From positions 53,987,143 through 54,051,142 of the forward strand of contig CP154956.1 in NCBI GenBank assembly GCA_039621445.1: a stretch of 64,000 nt of DNA, written 5' to 3'. This DNA comes from Euglena gracilis (Eukaryota; Euglenida; Euglenophyceae; Euglenales). Below, in pieces: positions 12,501 to 22,863 of this stretch (position 1 is the first letter of the stretch; each line of letters starts with the position of its first letter). A program made the position numbers and the translations under genes. The notes below the pieces were generated by a model. It worked only from the letters and a program-made list of their open reading frames with translations, made no database searches and was not told where the DNA came from.

Positions 12501-14946
12501 TACAAGAGCACCAATCTCACCATCAGCCCTATTAACGTCACTCGGTAAGCTGCTTGCGTATCAACCTGCCGGGAGTTAATCCCCTCCTATAAAGGGGTGT
12601 CACAGTTCATAAATTGTGTTCCGTGTGTCAGGGTGCAGGGTCCAGGAATTTCGTAAATTTGCGCATTTGCGCAAATGCGCAAATTCTAAATAAAAAACCC
12701 TTAAGTGCGGCGAATCCTGCCGCCTAAGAAGTTTTTTTTCCAAATTCCAATCAGATGTCATTCTTGGGTGTGATGCAAAGATTGCAACAGAGCTCCTGTT
12801 GTTTCCCACCTGTTTGCAAACTGTGGTGTCCATATATGTGTGTTCATACCCACCCAAGTTGAAACGTTCCAAACACATCCACGGCAGATCAAACGAATCA
12901 TTTGCCTCAAAGGGCGCCACCCTTTAACGTTTTTGCTTGCTGGCCAACACCTCTGTGGCCCGAAGGGTGTGAGAAAGCCTCCAGGTGCAAAGGACATGGG
13001 GTGTCAGGTTATTGGAACCAACTTTTGGCCCTGCCCCCCCCCGCCAGGTTATATGGGCCCTTTTTTCAGCGTCGTAAAGGAATTTTGCCGAAAAAGGGGG
13101 GTACGAAGTTACTGGAACCATCTTTTTTGCCCCCCCCCGCCAGGTTATTCGGCCCCCGCCAGGAGCAAGGGGGCCGCCAGGTTGTTTGGGGGGGGGGTTA
13201 CTGAACTCAAAGTCAAAAGCCTCAAATGTGCAAAAAAATCAGCTCATTTTTGACGAGTTTTTTTTTGAAACCACAAAACTAAAACATTGCAGCGCTTAGG
13301 CATGCACCTTGGGCATTTCAAAGTCTTTCTCAACTCTTTGGGCCTGGAAATTCAGCAGACCTTTCATGTACGACAATTGACAGAGTTCTCCAAACAGTCC
13401 AATGATCTCAGTCGCGCGGGAAACCCACAATTTTCAAAACCTATTTCAAAATCCAAGGGTGACCAAATGGGCTGACCGGCCACATGACCTCTAGAGCACC
13501 ACCTGGCACTTGAAATTGCCGCGCAGGAATGGGGTGGACGGGACCCAGATCTTGTTTAATTTGGTGAAATTCTGCTTTCCTGGGTGCCAAACCAGGGGGA
13601 ATAAAAACGATGTTTCAGAGGGCCAAAAACACCAAATTTTGGCCTTTCCCCTGAGTTTCAGCCCCGGAAAAATGTGAAGTTTCTGATTTCGACGCCCCGC
13701 CCAGTTGTAAGATCCGGGTGGTGTGATGCGCGGGCTGTGAGTCCAGCAGGTGCCACGGGAGACTTGGGTCTTTTTCCACTTTGAAGTTCATCATCAGAGT
13801 GTGTAAATTGGGGAAAGCTGTTAATTTTAGGATGTAGGTTTGTGTTCAGATTCTCCCAAAAAGTTCTTCCTGAATCTGGGCCCAATTTCACACCTAATTT
13901 TTTGGCGAAATCGCAACCTTATCGTATTCCTGATTATGTCCCACTCTTTACACCCAAACCCCAACCGTAACCGCAAAAAATTAAGAATTACGGGAGCACC
14001 TGTTGGCAGGGTATTTAGCATTGGTTTTGTCCAGGGGTCAAGGGGTTCGGTCCGACCGCCGCCCCCGGCCGGCCTGAAACCCCCCAGAACCAAAAAAAAA
14101 AGAAGTTCTTTTTTCCATACATACATATATATATTATATATACACACATATATAATGCATGTCCATATATTTGTTGTTTTTTTGAAAAAGTGTGCAAGAA
14201 TGCAAATTCCAATTTTTTTTCTGGCCTTTTGTGCCAAGCTTTTTTTCCTCACAGGGAGGTTCGACCCCCACCCCTTCATCCAGGGGTCCAGACCCCCCCC
14301 CTTCATTTGGTACCCTGCCTGCCAGATTCACACCCAGGGTTGAACGAAAATCCCTGAAATCTCATGCTCCTGCGCCGTAATGGGGAATCTGCCACCACCC
14401 TTTCTTGTATCTCCAGCAACGTAGATTTTTGGAGCTATTTTTTGAATTGCCATCGTGGGTGGTGGGGTGACCAGGCTGTCCCACACAGCCCCCACACACA
14501 CCCTGCATCACACTACAGACCCTAACCCCATCAAGCCATTGCCCCCTGGGGGTTATTGGCATGAGGCTGCCTTGAAAGTTTCATGCACCAAGGAGCAAAG
14601 TGGTGATAGCTCTCACAGTGTGGTCCAATTTGGGCTATGAAAGCTGCGCGGCAGTGGATTGGGGCACTGCCATGTCAGGGGTTCGGGTTTTTTACAAGAA
14701 CAAGGGGAGGGAAGCACCTTCCTAGTCGGCAAGGCTTTCAAGTGCATTCGAAACAGCCCCTTGGAGAAACCCTTACCACATTCTTACATGTCGATGTAAA
14801 AATACATAAAACAAATTTGGCAGTGAGATCAATTTGCATCATTTTTTGAGAATTTCTTTGTTTGGTAATCATTGATGACTCGTTCCACAGACACAATCAG
14901 CAAGCTTGCAACTGCCTCGCATGGGAAATTCGACAAGTGGACTTAA
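3529..14946 (+). CDS. RRS1: RRS1-like ribosome biogenesis regulatory protein, spliced gene (5' exon(s) unresolved)
   Basis: Rrs1 acts in the nucleolus in assembly of the large ribosomal subunit, with Rpf2 and the 5S RNP. Five exons match the family in order. A (3,529 to at most 3,665) has the ELINRLFQLP stretch of the N-terminal domain. B (about 5,365-5,417) has LPKCTTITPREKP, the conserved LPxPTTxLPREKP block. C (8,975-9,167) has LPKQKSKTKWQLFAERKGI followed by the FDE...W...YG region. D (9,407-9,535) has GGDPF and the basic K/R helix. E (14,891-14,946) has LATASHGKFDKW, like the family's STASxGKFDK. Introns B-C, C-D and D-E are GT-AG and keep the reading phase (phase 0, 1, 1). Exon A has no GT donor before its in-frame stop at 3,666, so the A-B junction is unresolved (non-canonical donor or sequence error). 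The start codon exon is not found. The C-terminus is short; a GT at 14,937 may splice to a further exon. Exon assignment is by motif recognition, not alignment. Confidence 0.78.
4832..5090. repeat. CATTA pentanucleotide microsatellite grading into TATTG/TGTAT repeats
   Basis: About 170 bp of nearly perfect CATTA repeats followed by GTATT repeats, inside the A-B intron of the RRS1-like gene. All three + frames stay open across it and give HYITL-type repeats, which is an artefact of the repeat and not a gene. Confidence 0.95.
5731..5768 (+). repeat. CAA/CAG trinucleotide repeat
   Basis: A run of CAACAACGACAACAACAG leads into about seven CAG units, within the B-C intron. A short open frame (from 5,628) would read it as poly-Gln, but nothing else supports coding. 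Confidence 0.8.
5936..8296. other. Intronic DNA of the RRS1-like gene, no recognised feature beyond simple repeats
   Basis: This lies inside the B-C intron (5,418-8,974). It contains long C runs near 6,172, 6,776, 7,390 and 7,721 and short TTAGGG-like traces. The open frames are short and show no recognisable domain. Confidence 0.4.
8297..8582. mobile_element. MITE-like element with G/C-run ends
   Basis: GCCAGGGCCAGGGTAATAAG near 8,317 is inverted as TTTAATACCCTGGCCAGGGC ending near 8,580. Each arm has a G or C run on its inner side. The roughly 280-bp body has no coding sense. It lies in the B-C intron of the RRS1-like gene. No clear target duplication was made out. Confidence 0.5.
9595..10470. 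other. Intron D-E, 5' part
   Basis: The D-E intron runs from 9,536 to 14,890. This part carries one open frame of 134 codons (10,040-10,444, +) with no recognisable domain and no homology I can name, so I do not call it a gene. Confidence 0.35.
10650..10763. mobile_element. 114-bp foldback element with TTTGTCACAC ends
   Basis: TTTGTCACAC at 10,650-10,659 is inverted as GTGTGACAAA at 10,754-10,763. A head-to-head pair of the GCGCAAATGCGC repeats lies between them. The size is nearly that of the foldback at 10,850. Confidence 0.55.
10850..10964. mobile_element. 115-bp foldback element with long inverted arms
   Basis: AGCCCAATCCTTGAAGGACA at about 10,850 pairs with TGTCCTTCAAGGGTTGGGCT ending about 10,963. 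The palindromy continues inward through TTTATTTGCGCAAATGCGC and GCATTTGCGCAAATAAA to a centre near 10,906, so nearly the whole element can form one hairpin. Confidence 0.65.
14003..14325. mobile_element. MITE-like element with GGCAGGGTA ends
   Basis: GTTGGCAGGGTATTTAG near 14,001 is inverted as TTTGGTACCCTGCCTGCC ending near 14,325. Inner segments with GTCCAGGGGTC are also present on both sides. The AT-rich centre holds a short TATATA run. There is no coding sense. It lies in the D-E intron. Confidence 0.45.
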
Positions 14947-15236
14947 TGGATGTGCACTTCTTCCCACATGGATTTTGCCCCCTGACCAACCAGTATTCAC
15001 CTGGTCCATTCTTGCTGCTTTGAAGTGATTTTGGCGAAGTTTTTTGAATTTAATTCAGGTCTAACCTTCACCTTTTTTTCTCTCTGATGTGTTATCGATG
15101 CATTCTGAAGGCCGTAATCATCTTTATACACGATAAAATGAGATATCACCCCTTATTCCACCCTTCTTTTAATTGTTGATTTTGTGTTCAATTTTGTGTT
15201 ATATTTTGTATTTTTTTTGTAATATTAGTTGCCATC

Positions 15237-15425
15237 TATCTATCTGTATGTATCTATCTGTCTATCTATGTATCCATCCATCCATCCATCCGTCCATCCA
15301 TCCATCCACCCATCCATCCATCCATCCTCCATCCATCCATCCATCCATCCATCCATCCATCTATCCATCCATCCATCCATCCATCCATCCATCCATCCAT
15401 CCATCCATTTATCTGTCTATCTCTG
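15237..15425. repeat. ATCC tetranucleotide microsatellite
   Basis: ATCT/ATGT units pass into a long, nearly perfect run of CCAT units with a few point changes. The + frames read as IHPS repeats, an artefact of the microsatellite. Confidence 0.95.
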
Positions 15426-15762
15426 CAATATTTTTCATTCTACATGTATATGTTATATCTATAGCACATAAACAATACAGTATAATACATATGTAATATG
15501 CATGCCCGCTGGGGGGGGGTGAGTGGAGAAAATGCCACGGGAAGGTCTGGGACAAAACTACCTTCAGGATTTTCCGGTCGATTTGGAAAGTAACCTGATT
15601 TCGTGTTTGTCCGAAATTTCTGTGGAGCTTTATGTCAACCCTTGAAATACATCTGTGAGTCATAGTGATTGTAATGACAATACGGTTTTCAAAATATCCA
15701 AATAAAAACGTTTTAACTCATTTTCCTCTTTTTGTTAATATTGAGTTTGGAATTCACCTTAC

Positions 15763-16102
15763 CATGCCCCCCCCCCGAGCTATTCCGTCCCCGTGACCCT
15801 TTACGACCCAATGGGAACAGTGCCGGGGGGGGGGGCAGGTCCCCCCTCCCGAGCTGTTCCCATACCCCAACCTCGGACACCCCAACAAGGGGCATTTTGG
15901 GCATCTTTTTGATGTTCGCAAATGATGGCCCATTTTTTCTATATTTGCCAAAAAGCATTTTTTGAAAACGGCCAAAAAACGATTTTTGACCACTTTTTTG
16001 CGCTTTCTTCATAAAAAAAAAGTGCTATCATAGTGAGCTGTTCCCATCCCCTTTTTGGGAATAGCTCGAGGGGGGGGGACAGCTTGGGGGGGGGGGCATT
16101 GT
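15763..16102. mobile_element. MITE-like element with poly-C / GAGCTATTCC ends
   Basis: A C run followed by GAGCTATTCCGTCCCC (about 15,767-15,792) is inverted as GGGAATAGCTCGAGG plus a G run at about 16,057-16,100. A second inner pair, GAGCTGTTCCCAT, occurs near 15,849 and 16,036. No coding sense. Confidence 0.45.
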
Positions 16103-16298
16103 ATTCAAGTTTGGTGCAATTTCTAACCCTTACCCTAACCCATTCAAACGTATTTCCTCAAAAAAGTGGTTCTATGCCGTCCAGGTTTTCCTCCCTGGAC
16201 ATTTTGGAGTATTTCCTGCTTTATAAGTTCCTCCAATAAGGTGTATTTCTGTGAATAATGATTTTTCATGATGATATTACAGATTATTTTTTTCTTCA

Positions 16299-16325
16299 GG
16301 TGTGTGTGTGTGTGTGTGTGTGTGT
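16299..16325. repeat. TG dinucleotide microsatellite
   Basis: About 13 TG units follow a pyrimidine-rich stretch ending in CAG. Confidence 0.9.
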
Positions 16326-17568
16326 TGACCCCACAAGCAAACTTTTGTTGCATTTCCCCCCCACTTGGCAGCCTCCGAAGAGTTGGGCAGGAGAATGTGT
16401 TTGTTTTCCCAATCACTCCCTCCCTTGCTGCAGACCAGCAGGGCACATTTCCACAGAACGCCTCTCCCCCTTTCCCCTGTACCACATCTTTGTCCAAGTG
16501 TCTCAGGATCAAATGCAATGCAAGTTGGTTTGTGGTATGAAATGGAAGTTCCGCAACCCAGCTGCTCCATTTAGCATTTCTAATTTTATTTTAACAACAT
16601 GTATCTTCGCCTTTTGTCCAATGGGCAAGTATGAGAAGCATGCTTTAGGTTGATGTTTTAGGTGCTCTGATCCCCGGGGAAGGAATGTACAGGTAAGGTC
16701 CCAAAGGCACCCGGTGAACAATTTTTTCGCATGCCAAAAAAGGCTGAAATTTTGGGAAATGGCGAAATAGGCCGAAATAGACGTTATTAATAGACTTTAT
16801 TTTCGTATTTGCTTCAGGTAGGTTGTGATTGTTTAAGAATTTTTGGATGAATTTGACTTTAAATAAAAATAGTTACAATTTGAATGTTCATTAAAATGGC
16901 AAACAAGTAAACAAAAAATCACAAATTACAAATTTGATGATTGCCAAGTTGCAGGCTGCATCGTGCACCCCTTTTTCTTTGTTCATACTTAATTTTTCCA
17001 CGGATGCATGGATTTTGCATAGTTTTTGTCAGCTAAATAAGTGATATTATTGTTTAATGAGTGTTGATTCAACGAGTCAACAAATAATTGCGAAATGAAA
17101 AAATATTTTCATTTCGCAAGGATTTGCAGGACATGTCATGTTATATTTTATATTTTACATTTATATTTTTAATTTTAAATCTGAATCCGATCCAAATGCG
17201 CATAAAGTTTTGCGCATTTGGATGCCCCTAAAATTTTTAGCCGCTTGACCCCCTCCTCCCGCACGTGCGTGCACATTTGGCCCTCCTACGTTTTTGGCCC
17301 TCCTAACTTGGCTTCGGCGATCCTGGAAAACCATTGCTTCAGGTTCTCCGCCCCCACCACCGGCTGGTGGCTGGCTGGTTTTCCCGGACGTGGCCGACAG
17401 TGGCCACCCCGCGCCGGACACCCCCGGCTCCACACTTTGCCATTGTCCACTCTGATCTTGTTGTTGATTGAAATGCCATAGGGGGCCTCTGCGAATCCCC
17501 CACTTGGGTTGGTCCCCCCTGCCATGGGCAAAACAAAAAATTTTAACAGGGGGTCAATGTGGGTCAAT

Positions 17569-17640
17569 GTTGTTTGGATTGTTTGCTGTGTTGGGTTAGG
17601 GGACCCTGCTTAGTGCCTTTTTTTCGCCGGAGTTGGCTGA
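17569..17640 (+). repeat. Left terminal inverted repeat of DIRS A
   Basis: About 70 bp including TTTGGATTGTTTGCTGTG, the GGACCCTGCTTAGTGCC segment and CCGGAGTTGGCTGA. It is the reverse complement of 21,921-21,989 with small differences. The CCGGAGTTGGCTGATTC end also occurs in DIRS B. Confidence 0.85.
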
Positions 17641-17799
17641 TTCTTAAATTGCCCTTCGACAACCCAGAAGACAGGAAAAGAGTTCACGAACGAAGACGAG
17701 CCGAGAAAAGAAGTCAATATCAACTCAATATCCAGAAAAGACACGAACCAGAGGAATATCAACTCAAAAGTCAATTATCAAATTTCAAATTTGACTTCA

Positions 17800-19826
17800 A
17801 TGAGCAATGCAGATGAGAAGAAGTCGGAATTTCATGGCCGCGGACGTCCTGGAGCAGAGGCCGCAGCAGCTGGAGAACCTGGGGACGCGGTCGACACGTG
17901 GCAAACCGTGGCTGCTCTTCCCCCCCAGACCCCCACCCCAGAAATTTCCCAGCCCAAAAACCCCCCAGTGACGGCCACGGTCCTTGGACCACTGTGGCCA
18001 GAAGGCCCAGAAAACAGAAGTCAGCCCCAGCCCTTGCTGGGCAAAGGATGGGCCATGGTGGCCCAAAATGCTTCAGAATTGGACATCCAAAGCCCACAGA
18101 TCAGGGGAATCTCCCCCAAAGGCGCCAGTCGCCTGTACACAAATTGGCCAAAAGCTGGGGAGATGGAATCAAGGCCAAGGAGGTCACCATTACAGGAGCC
18201 ATGGGGGCCAGTTTTACAAGCAAATCCCAGGAAGGGGCAGAAAAGGTCAGTCAAACCCCCCCAATTCATCTTACACAACAGCCCCTCTCAGGGGGAAAAG
18301 GGGGGGGCCACAGCAGCCCCCCCAGATTTCCAGTGGAGCTGGAGACCAAGGTCAAGAACAGCCCCATGGAGGGGAGACCAAGGCCATATGGGCCAGAATT
18401 TTATTCATGTGCACGGCCATGGTGGCCATCAAGTGCAAGGCCATGGTGGCCAGTTTTCACAGGGCCATGGCGGCCAGAATTTACCAGGCCAGGGAGGCCA
18501 ATTGCGTCAACAGGGCCATGGGGGCCAAAGGGGTGGACCAGAAATGGCCCCCCAGAAGCTAAGGTGCAATCCTTATATAAATCAACTGCAGCAGCCCCAG
18601 GAGGATGCCCCCAAAGGGGCAGTGGAGGACAAGGGGGCAACCCCCCCTCACATTTCTTCATCAATGCCCGTGGCAGGGGCAAGCCAAACCAAGGGGGATA
18701 CCCAAAAAGGGGCCCCTATGGTATGTCAAATGACAACATCAATGACAGAGTGGAGGACAAGAGAGCCTGTGAGAAGAGCATGCACACCCGCCCAGCAACC
18801 CTTGCAGAATGCTCAAACCCTAGGGGCAGCAGGGGTGCAATGTCCAACACCCCCCACCCAGCCCCCAGAAAATCACCTGATTGGGAAAATAAATTCCATG
18901 GAGGAAAAATGGGGAGACACCCCCCTACACCAGAGACTGCAAAAAAGTCTAAAATGGTGGCAGAAAAATGCCCCCCCAGCAACCTGCCAACTTATGAAAG
19001 ATGGCATTCAACCCCCTTGGGTCAACCCCCCAAAATTGTCCACGCATCCAAAAACCAGAGCCAACCTGGACCTGAACCAGGCAGAAAAAATCCTGTTGGA
19101 TTACGAAAAATCAGGGTCCATAACGAGGGTTCAGGATTTAGGAACCCTGCATCTAATTCCCTGGTTCTTGATCTCACAACCAGAGGGGGGGCAAACGAAG
19201 TGGAGATTCTTAAGCGACTGCAGGGAAATAAACCAAAAATTCCCCGTGAAAGCCTTCAAATTAGATCACATTCAAAACATTTTCCCAGTTTTGGAGAAAG
19301 GCCAATGGGCAGCCAAAATCGACCTGAAAGACGCATATTTTCATATTCCCGTGAAGCCAACCTTAAAACCTTTTCTAAGGCATCAGGTGGGGGACAAACT
19401 TGGGAGTTCCAAGCAGGCTGTTTTGGCCTAAATGTGATGCCACAAATTTTTATGTCAGCCATGAAGACATTCGAAAAACGTTGGAGGAAAAAAGGAATAC
19501 AGGTTTTTATTTACCTGGACGACATTTTATTGGTTGCCCCCACCAAAAATACTCTGCAAAAACACCTGAACAAGGTTGTCAGAGACCTAATCGATTCAGG
19601 GTTCAAAATAAATGTCAAAAAATCAACCCTAGAACCCTCACAAGTTGTAAACCATTTGGGCTTCCAGTTAAATTTCCAAGAGGGAAAATTGCAAATTCAT
19701 CCCCAAAAGGTGAAAACACTAAAAAAGGAGCTGGGAAAAATAGTGAAAAAAGATTTCATGTCGAAAAGGCAGCTAGCTGCCATTTTGGGCAAATCAGGTG
19801 CAACCTCATGGCCTTGCCCTTCTTAA
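17800..19826 (+). pseudogene. DIRS A ORF1/RT: gag-like protein and reverse transcriptase (frameshifted)
   Basis: The first ATG is at 17,800. The N-terminal part is rich in Pro, Gln, Gly and Lys; codons over 18,413-18,535 form GHGG-type repeats from a GGCCATGGTGGCCA DNA repeat. RT motifs follow: RFLSDCREIN, then KIDLKDAYFHIPV near 19,315-19,353, then in another frame FQAGCFGLN and the catalytic YLDD at 19,512-19,523. The frame changes at the G5 run at 19,389-19,393, where one more G would restore continuity. The RT thumb region ends about 19,800. It probably copied the element RNA before this copy decayed. Confidence 0.8.
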
Positions 19827-20840
19827 GGGCTTTCACAGACTCCCTAACAAAAATTTTGGTCAACAAATCTGCAGCCCCATGGGATTCAAAGCATGCCATT
19901 TCAAAGGACATAAAAGCCTAAGGGAAATAAAAAAACTGCTGGACACCTGGGGGGCAGACCTTTCCCCCAAAATGCAACAAGGGAGTTGCATTCAGACAGC
20001 AGCACCCATGCCTGGGGGGGGGGCTGGACATTCGCACTGGAGAAATTGTCCAGGAGTTTTGGAGAAAAAACTCCATTTTGCATATCAACGTAAAATAATT
20101 ACGTGCAGCCATCAGCACAGTGAAGAGTCTCAGCAGACCTAGGGAAAAAGTGTCCCTTTCAGTGGACAATCAGGTGATCTATTATTACCTGACAAAAGGG
20201 GGGGGGCAGAAGGGACCCTTTCAACAGCCTTCTAAGGCCATTTTTCAAATGGTGCATGGAAAAAAATTTGAATCTAGAAGTAAACTGGGTTCCTTCACTG
20301 GAATGCTTGGCAGACAGATGGGAGTCAGACAGGGGGGATTACTCACTGGACACCCAGCTCTTTCAATGGCTAAGGCAGCATTTCAAAGATTTCATAAATT
20401 TGGAAACAGACTTATTTGCCTCCCCAGGCAACAAAAAACTGCCCAATTTTGTGACCAGATGGCCCCACTGGGAGGCCAGGGCAGTGGATGCCCTCCAATG
20501 TCCCCTGGACAACATGGGGGGACTCTATGCAAACCCCCCTTGGTCAATCATTCATAAATTTCTCCCACGATTGAGAATGTTTCCCCAGACCAAAGTTTTG
20601 ATGGTCACCCCCTTTTGGGATTCAGCCACATGGTGGCCCCAATTAATAAAGATGAAAGTGCCAGGAACCCCCTGCCTGAAAATCACCCCCTACAAGGGCA
20701 TGTTCACCAATTGCAGGGGGGAGAAAATGCCACCCCCCAGGTGGCCCCTCCTTTGCATGATTTGCTCAGGAAAATATTGGAGGGGAAACAAATACAGAGT
20801 AAATCCATTGACGATTTCCTGGAGAGAAACCCCAGTTTAA
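19798..20840 (+). pseudogene. DIRS A RNase H and NPP methyltransferase-like domain (frameshifted)
   Basis: RNase H traces are split over frames by G runs near 20,016 and 20,200; the VDNQVIYYYL strand (about 20,161) and the VPSLECLADRWESDR end (about 20,290) are visible. The following domain has ETDLFASPGNKK, VDALQ and YANPPWSII with NPPW at 20,532-20,543, then VLMVTPFW and WW. NPPW fits motif IV of N6-adenine methyltransferases, a domain known between RNase H and recombinase in DIRS elements. Activity is not shown by the sequence. Confidence 0.75.
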
Positions 20841-21948
20841 AACGTTATCAGAGTTCTTTTTCTTTATTATGGGTGATTTTGGACAAAATGGGGATACACC
20901 CCCCTGAAGCCACAACTGGCCACGTGGCTGACGCTTTAGTACAGTTATTTCAGTTTCCAATGCCCAGGCACGTAATGCCTACAGTGCCATGCTTTTAATT
21001 CCTGGGTTTGGTGGTTTGAGGTTCCACACCATGTTGGCCCCTTACAAGAGGCTTTGGAACCAAAATCTGGAGAAATATGGAGCTTTTTGGGACCCCCTCC
21101 CCATCCTCCTGGGGCGGGCCCAAGGCCCATTTCCCTCTGATATATGCACGTTGCGCACACAGCTGATTTTTTGTTCCAGAATTCTCTGTTTATATCGATC
21201 TTCCGATCTGGAGAGAATCAAACGAACAACCAGTGTGTTGGGCAGGGCGCCCTACATCAAAATTAAGCGTAAAGGCCAGAAATTCCACAAATGGGAGAGA
21301 GTTTTTTCACTTCCAAAGTGCCCACAGATAAGTCCCTTTCATTTAATGATGGCTTATGTGGCTGCAACCCGATATAACGTAAAGCCTGGGGGTCCCCTTC
21401 TGATTTCACTAAAACCCCCCTTCAAAGCCATAAGTGCTGACACAATTGCTTCAATAACAAAAGATTTTTTATCCAAACATGGGGTACCCCCCCAGGTGTG
21501 GGGAGCACACTCCACCAGAGGTGCAGGAGTGGGTTTACTCAAAAAATTGGGCCTTTCTGCCCAAGAAGGTTGTGAAATTGGCCAGTGGAGGGGGGTGGAG
21601 GCTTTTACAACCCATTATCAACGACTTGGTTCCCAAGGTGCCCTGGAAAATGCCCTGGCCCCCTTAATTTCAGTGCACAATCAGGCCTCACAAGGGCAAA
21701 GTCCGGAGCCCGAGGTGTCTCGTACTCCCTCGAGGAAAACCAATCAGGGAGGAAGGGACACCGAGGGCGAAGCACAAAGACCTTGTGAGCCCGACCCCCG
21801 CACCCGTAAAAGAAAATTTGTCTTCAAAAGCCCTCGGTCAGAATCTGGGGGCCAGGGGGCAGAGGGGGGGGGACCCCCCCCAGGGACAAGAAGTCACGTC
21901 ACCACGTCGGAGCCACATCATCAGCCAACTCCGGAGAGGCGGCACTAA
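20720..21948 (+). pseudogene. DIRS A tyrosine recombinase (one frameshift)
   Basis: The N-terminal core-binding part (SLKRYQSSFSLLWVILDKMG) runs in one frame to about 20,985. The catalytic part follows in another frame to 21,948. Catalytic motifs are HSTR at 21,508-21,519, a downstream GQW, and Tyr in THYQRLG at 21,616-21,618. The upstream Arg is probably that in LERIKR near 21,210. This enzyme class would join circular element DNA to the target with a covalent Tyr intermediate. The frame break lies near the GCCCAGGCAC sequence at 20,960-20,972. Confidence 0.82.
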
Positions 21949-22080
21949 GCAGGGTCTCCTAACCCACCACAGCAAACAATCCAAACAACACCGCCGGCGA
22001 GCAAGGCATGGCCTCACAAGGTCTTTGTGCTTCGCCCTCGGTGTCCCTTCCTCCCTTGTCGGTTTTCCTCGAGGGAGTAC
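21721..22080. repeat. Inverted end segments and right terminal repeat of DIRS A
   Basis: 21,721-21,790, the last part of the recombinase ORF, is repeated in reverse complement at 22,010-22,080. The right terminal inverted repeat (21,921-21,989) lies between them. The arrangement differs from a simple terminal repeat and may correspond to the internal complementary region of DIRS elements. Confidence 0.75.
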
Positions 22081-22649
22081 GGGTCCCCTTCCCTCCTCCA
22101 CAAAGTCCACTGTGGGCACTCTTTCTTCCTCCGACAGGCCCACTGTAGGTTCCTTTTCCCCCTTTGCCAATTAAAAGGCCTCTTTGGGTCGCTTTAGGGG
22201 GTCCTCCTGGGGCTCATGCTGTTTAGCTTCTGGCCCCAAGGGCCTGTAAACTGATGCCCCCAGTGGGCTTGAAATTGGCCGTAATGGAATTGGCCCCTGT
22301 GGCCGGGCTTCTCTTTGCCTTTTGCTTGATTTGATGTGGGTCCCCAGCTGCGTTAGAAGTCTTGGGGGGCGTCTGTGGGCCCCCCCTTTTTCCTCTTGGA
22401 GGGGTTGATGATGGGAGACATTTTAGGAGTTTTTGGAAGACCTTTTTTGCCCCGTCCAGTGGGCATGTGCTTGCAGAATCAGCCGCCAAGGCCTCGTCGA
22501 TGTTGTCCCCCTTGACCACATTCCATCTGCCCGTAATGGGGCTTGGATTTGCTGGGGGCCTTGGTGGATGTCCACTCTGGGGCCTTCATTGCTACCCCTT
22601 GTGGGGGACTGGGCCCGACAATTCGGGCTCTGCACTGCGAGATGGTGGT
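22081..22649 (-). pseudogene. Antisense fragment of a DIRS ORF1
   Basis: On the minus strand 22,223-22,519 reads a stretch with PPRGKRGGPQTPPKTSNAAGD. This resembles PLRGKRGGPQQPPQISSGAGD in the DIRS A ORF1 (about 18,285-18,350). It is a piece of a related element in the opposite orientation, lying between elements A and B. The rest of the stretch has no recognisable coding sense. Confidence 0.6.
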
Positions 22650-22863
22650 GCCCTGCTTTCCTTGCCGACTGTTCTGTTCTGTTGTGTTTGTGGTGTGCTG
22701 GGGGGGGGGGTGCTTCTTACTGCTTTTTGTTGCCGGAGTTGGCTGATTCCTAATTCTGCCCTTCGACCTCAAGGAGAAAAACTTTCAATTCTACGAGTGC
22801 TGTCAATACAAAAGACAAAGACATTCAAAAATCAAGCACGTGTTCAACGGATTTCAATGAAAG

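Larger units (their letters stand above)
10474..12690. repeat. Cluster of palindromic GCGCAAATGCGC / GCGCATTTGCGC repeats
   Basis: About fifteen or more copies of TTTGCGCAAATGCGC or its complement TGCGCATTTGCGC occur near 10,476, 10,505, 10,563, 10,599, 10,678, 10,718, 10,884, 10,916, 11,908, 11,983, 12,030, 12,135, 12,168, 12,230, 12,285, 12,320 and 12,660. They are often followed by CATAAACA or CACAAACA and sit in head-to-head pairs 20-40 bp apart. Each copy is itself nearly palindromic. Outliers occur near 9,895. The cluster sits inside the last intron of the RRS1-like gene. Confidence 0.85.
14947..17568. other. Intergenic DNA between the RRS1-like gene and the DIRS cluster
   Basis: No gene recognised. 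The longest open frame (16,258-16,653, +) reads through a TG microsatellite and shows no domain. The stretch contains an ATCC/CCAT microsatellite, an inverted-repeat element at 15,763-16,102 and AT-rich DNA at 16,800-17,170. Confidence 0.4.
17569..22080 (+). mobile_element. DIRS-like retroelement A (degenerate)
   Basis: The element encodes, in order, a gag-like protein, reverse transcriptase, RNase H, a NPP methyltransferase-like domain and a tyrosine recombinase, the order known for DIRS elements, which integrate by a recombinase instead of a DDE integrase. Terminal inverted repeats lie at 17,569-17,640 and 21,921-21,989. A further inverted pair lies at 21,721-21,790 and 22,010-22,080, so the right end folds into a hairpin around the right terminal repeat. 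The coding region is split by several frameshifts, most next to runs of five or more G or C. Confidence 0.85.

Noticed and set aside
10474-12690. CRISPR array
   Set aside because: Copies vary, alternate in orientation and lack regular spacers; the context is a eukaryotic intron.
15173-15496. Open frame with IHPS repeats
   Set aside because: Translation of an ATCC microsatellite.
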